Source of the DNA: Smittium culicis
Lineage: Eukaryota > Kickxellomycota > Harpellomycetes > Harpellales > Legeriomycetaceae
Length of the DNA: 20,829 nucleotides
Assembly (NCBI GenBank): GCA_001970855.1
Contig: LSSN01000489.1
Coordinates: forward strand, 1-20,829
Direction: 5' to 3'
Below, in pieces: positions 20,001 to 20,829 of this stretch. Position numbers and translations under genes: made by a program. The notes under the pieces are model-generated. The model made no database searches. It was not told the origin of the DNA and was given only the letters and a program-made list of their open reading frames with translations. The stretch's first letter is position 1, and every line of letters begins with the position of its first letter.

Positions 20001-20829
20001 GTTCGTGTATGTTGATCGGTATTAAAGATTCGAAAATATCTTTACCAACAATATCAATATGCTCGCGTTCGGTCAAAGTATTCACTAAGCTGAGAGGCTT
20101 TACAACTGAAACAGGCGTAATTTGCTCTAGGGTTGGAGTGTTTGGAAGAGGTTCATGATAAATAAGATCGTTGTCCGCCTCAGCTTCAGAAGACAAGGAA
20201 TTTATCAATTCGCTAATTTTTAGTAAAGAAGATTTTAAAATTTTGTGTGAAGAAATTCCAAATCCTTCCAAGTTTTGTGGCGAGTTATCAAAAATGCTAG
20301 GCTCAAAATCTTGTGATTTGCTAATAGAAGCTTTTATTTTTGTCTTAGCTATATTAAATCTAGCTACAGATTCACCAAAAGATTTTTTAGATTGGCAGTA
20401 TTTTGCTTGGTAAAGGTCAGACAATGAAGAATAATATTTCATTTTTACGCTGCAAACAATAGGATAAGATTGTGGCAAGGTAGAAACAAGCTCTTGGAAG
20501 GTATCATCAGATATTGGAGAGGAATCAGGATCAGAATTAACATGAAGCTTGTTTGATAATTCTAAATAATAGATTGAAGCCTGGCTACACAATTTCGCAA
20601 TTATAGAGTCTTTCTTGTTATCGAAAATAGCTTTAGAAACAACGCATTCCTGCGCTTGCGCTAACATGAATTTGGATAGAACTGATAAAGAAAATGGGTG
20701 CATATCAGCAAATGGGAGATCATCAACATTCTTTGATAAATCCAAAAATATGGCTGAGGCAATTTGGTAATTTGAACAAGCGGTTGCAAGTTCTGTGGAG
20801 TGATTTTTTGGGGGTGTATCTTCGGAATC
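17047..20829 (-). CDS. BRO1: Bro1/ALIX-family ESCRT adaptor with Asn/Gln-rich C-terminus, 5' end missing
   Basis: Bro1/ALIX proteins bind ESCRT-III (Snf7/CHMP4) through the BRO1 domain and bind YPxL-type cargo or enzyme motifs through a V-shaped domain during multivesicular-body sorting. The frame is open to the window edge, so the start lies outside; 1260 residues are visible. Residues 1 to about 280 are the C-terminal part of the BRO1 domain: FADMHP, then MLAQAQE, KDSIIAKL, KKSFGESVARF, and DNDLIYHEPLP followed by ITPVSVVKPLSL. About 280-645 is a long helical region fitting the V domain. From about 646 to the end the chain is Asn/Gln/Ser/Pro-rich, in place of the Pro-rich tail of ALIX and yeast Bro1. 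No intron is visible. The full protein would exceed yeast Bro1 (844) by several hundred residues because of this tail. The PalA/Rim20 paralogue is possible but less likely given the long tail. Confidence 0.92.
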   Translation of the reverse strand, partial: DSEDTPPKNHSTELATACSNYQIASAIFLDLSKNVDDLPFADMHPFSLSVLSKFMLAQAQECVVSKAIFDNKKDSIIAKLCSQASIYYLELSNKLHVNSDPDSSPISDDTFQELVSTLPQSYPIVCSVKMKYYSSLSDLYQAKYCQSKKSFGESVARFNIAKTKIKASISKSQDFEPSIFDNSPQNLEGFGISSHKILKSSLLKISELINSLSSEAEADNDLIYHEPLPNTPTLEQITPVSVVKPLSLVNTLTEREHIDIVGKDIFESLIPINIHERASIYSEELSQLLRSEQDKLDLSQSEFDNSLSFMKLSEIINKFEAYLDSPSSFEEGELKKYSTPHKTLKSLVENSNESSLIIEDLVSQLSRLKSKSDINIDNCSLALNKLSSFQSNSSGSSSEYSEIYSSFKECINKQTSAKESDSSVLQRYQSNVLPYLKVLKKPVTLYDYSFSFLKNHIKNANINISESDNTKTVNLLDIDDGISGSDNELNSLKKLIGDLKSCNDKANFLKSNHQEVFERLKAHVRDDDISSALMLNPPNGSGIESNDTELFKEEINKFEPLISQLSDIDFEKKSLVKFLASLIKSINDNNQIKHVYAFQMALDSGCEMIESNLSLACETLESIISPIRSGIKFYGELNSEVNKIFFKVENLVNSSSQSTNIQTNQPSSNSTTINSSKNTDNLSDKNNSQSYVYNPTPISTNIYQPINNISQTMENMSISGSNNYNQSFSDQIPKISTSEFNHTSSPIALTNRIPSNVQNSSFNYSRLDERYKKAMQMVDDSIPAINNGPTNQLPSSQSYLHSGNNNTNTNNQIESSFNSSSSSFYNVAPNQNLEKINNLSQNQSAYISQRSSSFASNVPNNSQMPTNSQFIQQAPISNSSAYPSSQHPIQSQSQPQHQTFNDFSSPAQLISSSSQNTFNNQSQSNFVRHSQNYYTNPQQSNNNLNQEFLGKPLNQVTNTSAPNDPLPYQLEKPAGYPTPNAVPLHPGRNLQTFDQNISPQVHNNPVLPQNTYQSNFHPAPDSTRPQPTVQNSQPQQLFSPLNQQTQQAQYYNMANQSNNVSNTYQPQQNQQHFSRPIINHQAQQPVSNLQTSSFQNYTNLTPQYYAPNNNPKNESNNFSPQNQSLPAFQSTQNFNNSNNYNYPINNNAPFNNSRPSTNQSHSNYNQQPSSYSQQQYPQTTQNIYNSYQNQATQAHQYSQNSYSGNNINSYPNINPAQAYQPIPQQQPQYQQYYNPANNQSSQPPNNDPEFIKNRNKSLLD
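17060..18890 (-). repeat. Low-complexity Asn/Gln/Ser-rich coding tract
   Basis: The last 600 or so codons of the Bro1-family gene are dominated by Asn, Gln, Ser, Pro and Tyr, with short runs such as NNNPKN, QPQQNQQ and QQQPQYQQYY. On the plus strand this appears as TTG/TTGTTG-rich sequence. It is expected to be intrinsically disordered and prion-like in composition. It is part of the same open frame, not a separate repeat element. Confidence 0.85.

Noticed and set aside
20171..20413. Plus-strand 80-codon frame
   Set aside because: Antisense shadow of the conserved BRO1 domain coding sequence.
1..20829. tRNA, 5S rRNA and CRISPR array
   Set aside because: I looked for tRNA B-box-like GTTCGA/GTTCAA words with matching arms, for 5S-like sequence and for regularly spaced repeats, and found none that hold up by eye.

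Overview
The window looks like nuclear DNA of a fungus with a very AT-rich genome. The evidence is a KRE6/SKN1-type cell-wall glucan gene (a fungal family), short GT..AG introns of about 70-105 bases, AATAAA-type polyadenylation signals, and a Bro1/ALIX-family protein with a very long Asn/Gln/Ser tail. Such tails and such AT bias are common in early-diverging fungal lineages, but I cannot name the group from the sequence.

Three genes are secure. (1) At 659-1230 (+) there is a three-exon gene for a TRAPPC2L/Tca17-type TRAPP subunit. It is easy to miss because its first exon is only 36 bases. (2) At 10629-12533 (-) there is a three-exon gene for a Kre6/Skn1-like type II membrane protein of glycoside hydrolase family 16, with the EIDIFE catalytic motif. 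(3) From 17047 to the right edge (-) there is an intron-free, 5'-truncated gene for a Bro1/ALIX-family ESCRT adaptor. All three products act in the secretory/endosomal system or at the cell wall. Their spacing and orientation suggest separate transcription units.

The rest is mostly AT-rich DNA without recognisable genes (1231-7740, 8520-10620, 12540-17040). The clearest exception is a sharply bounded compositional island at about 7747-8515. It has a T/G-rich leader carrying nine TTAGT pentamers, then a 160-codon frame broken by one TAA. I take it for a decayed mobile or foreign element, but I do not recognise the protein. Smaller oddities are a perfect (TTTCTA)12 microsatellite, a strong 50-base hairpin at 16382-16431, a second hairpin at 14483-14523, a less AT-rich stretch with a possible G-quadruplex at 15597-16030, and five G/C homopolymer clusters, most sharing a CCCCCTCCC-like core.

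Several short exon-like open stretches are recorded with low confidence. Open frames of about 40 codons are expected by chance in this much AT-rich DNA, and I could not tie any of them to a known family. I saw no tRNA, rRNA or CRISPR array.
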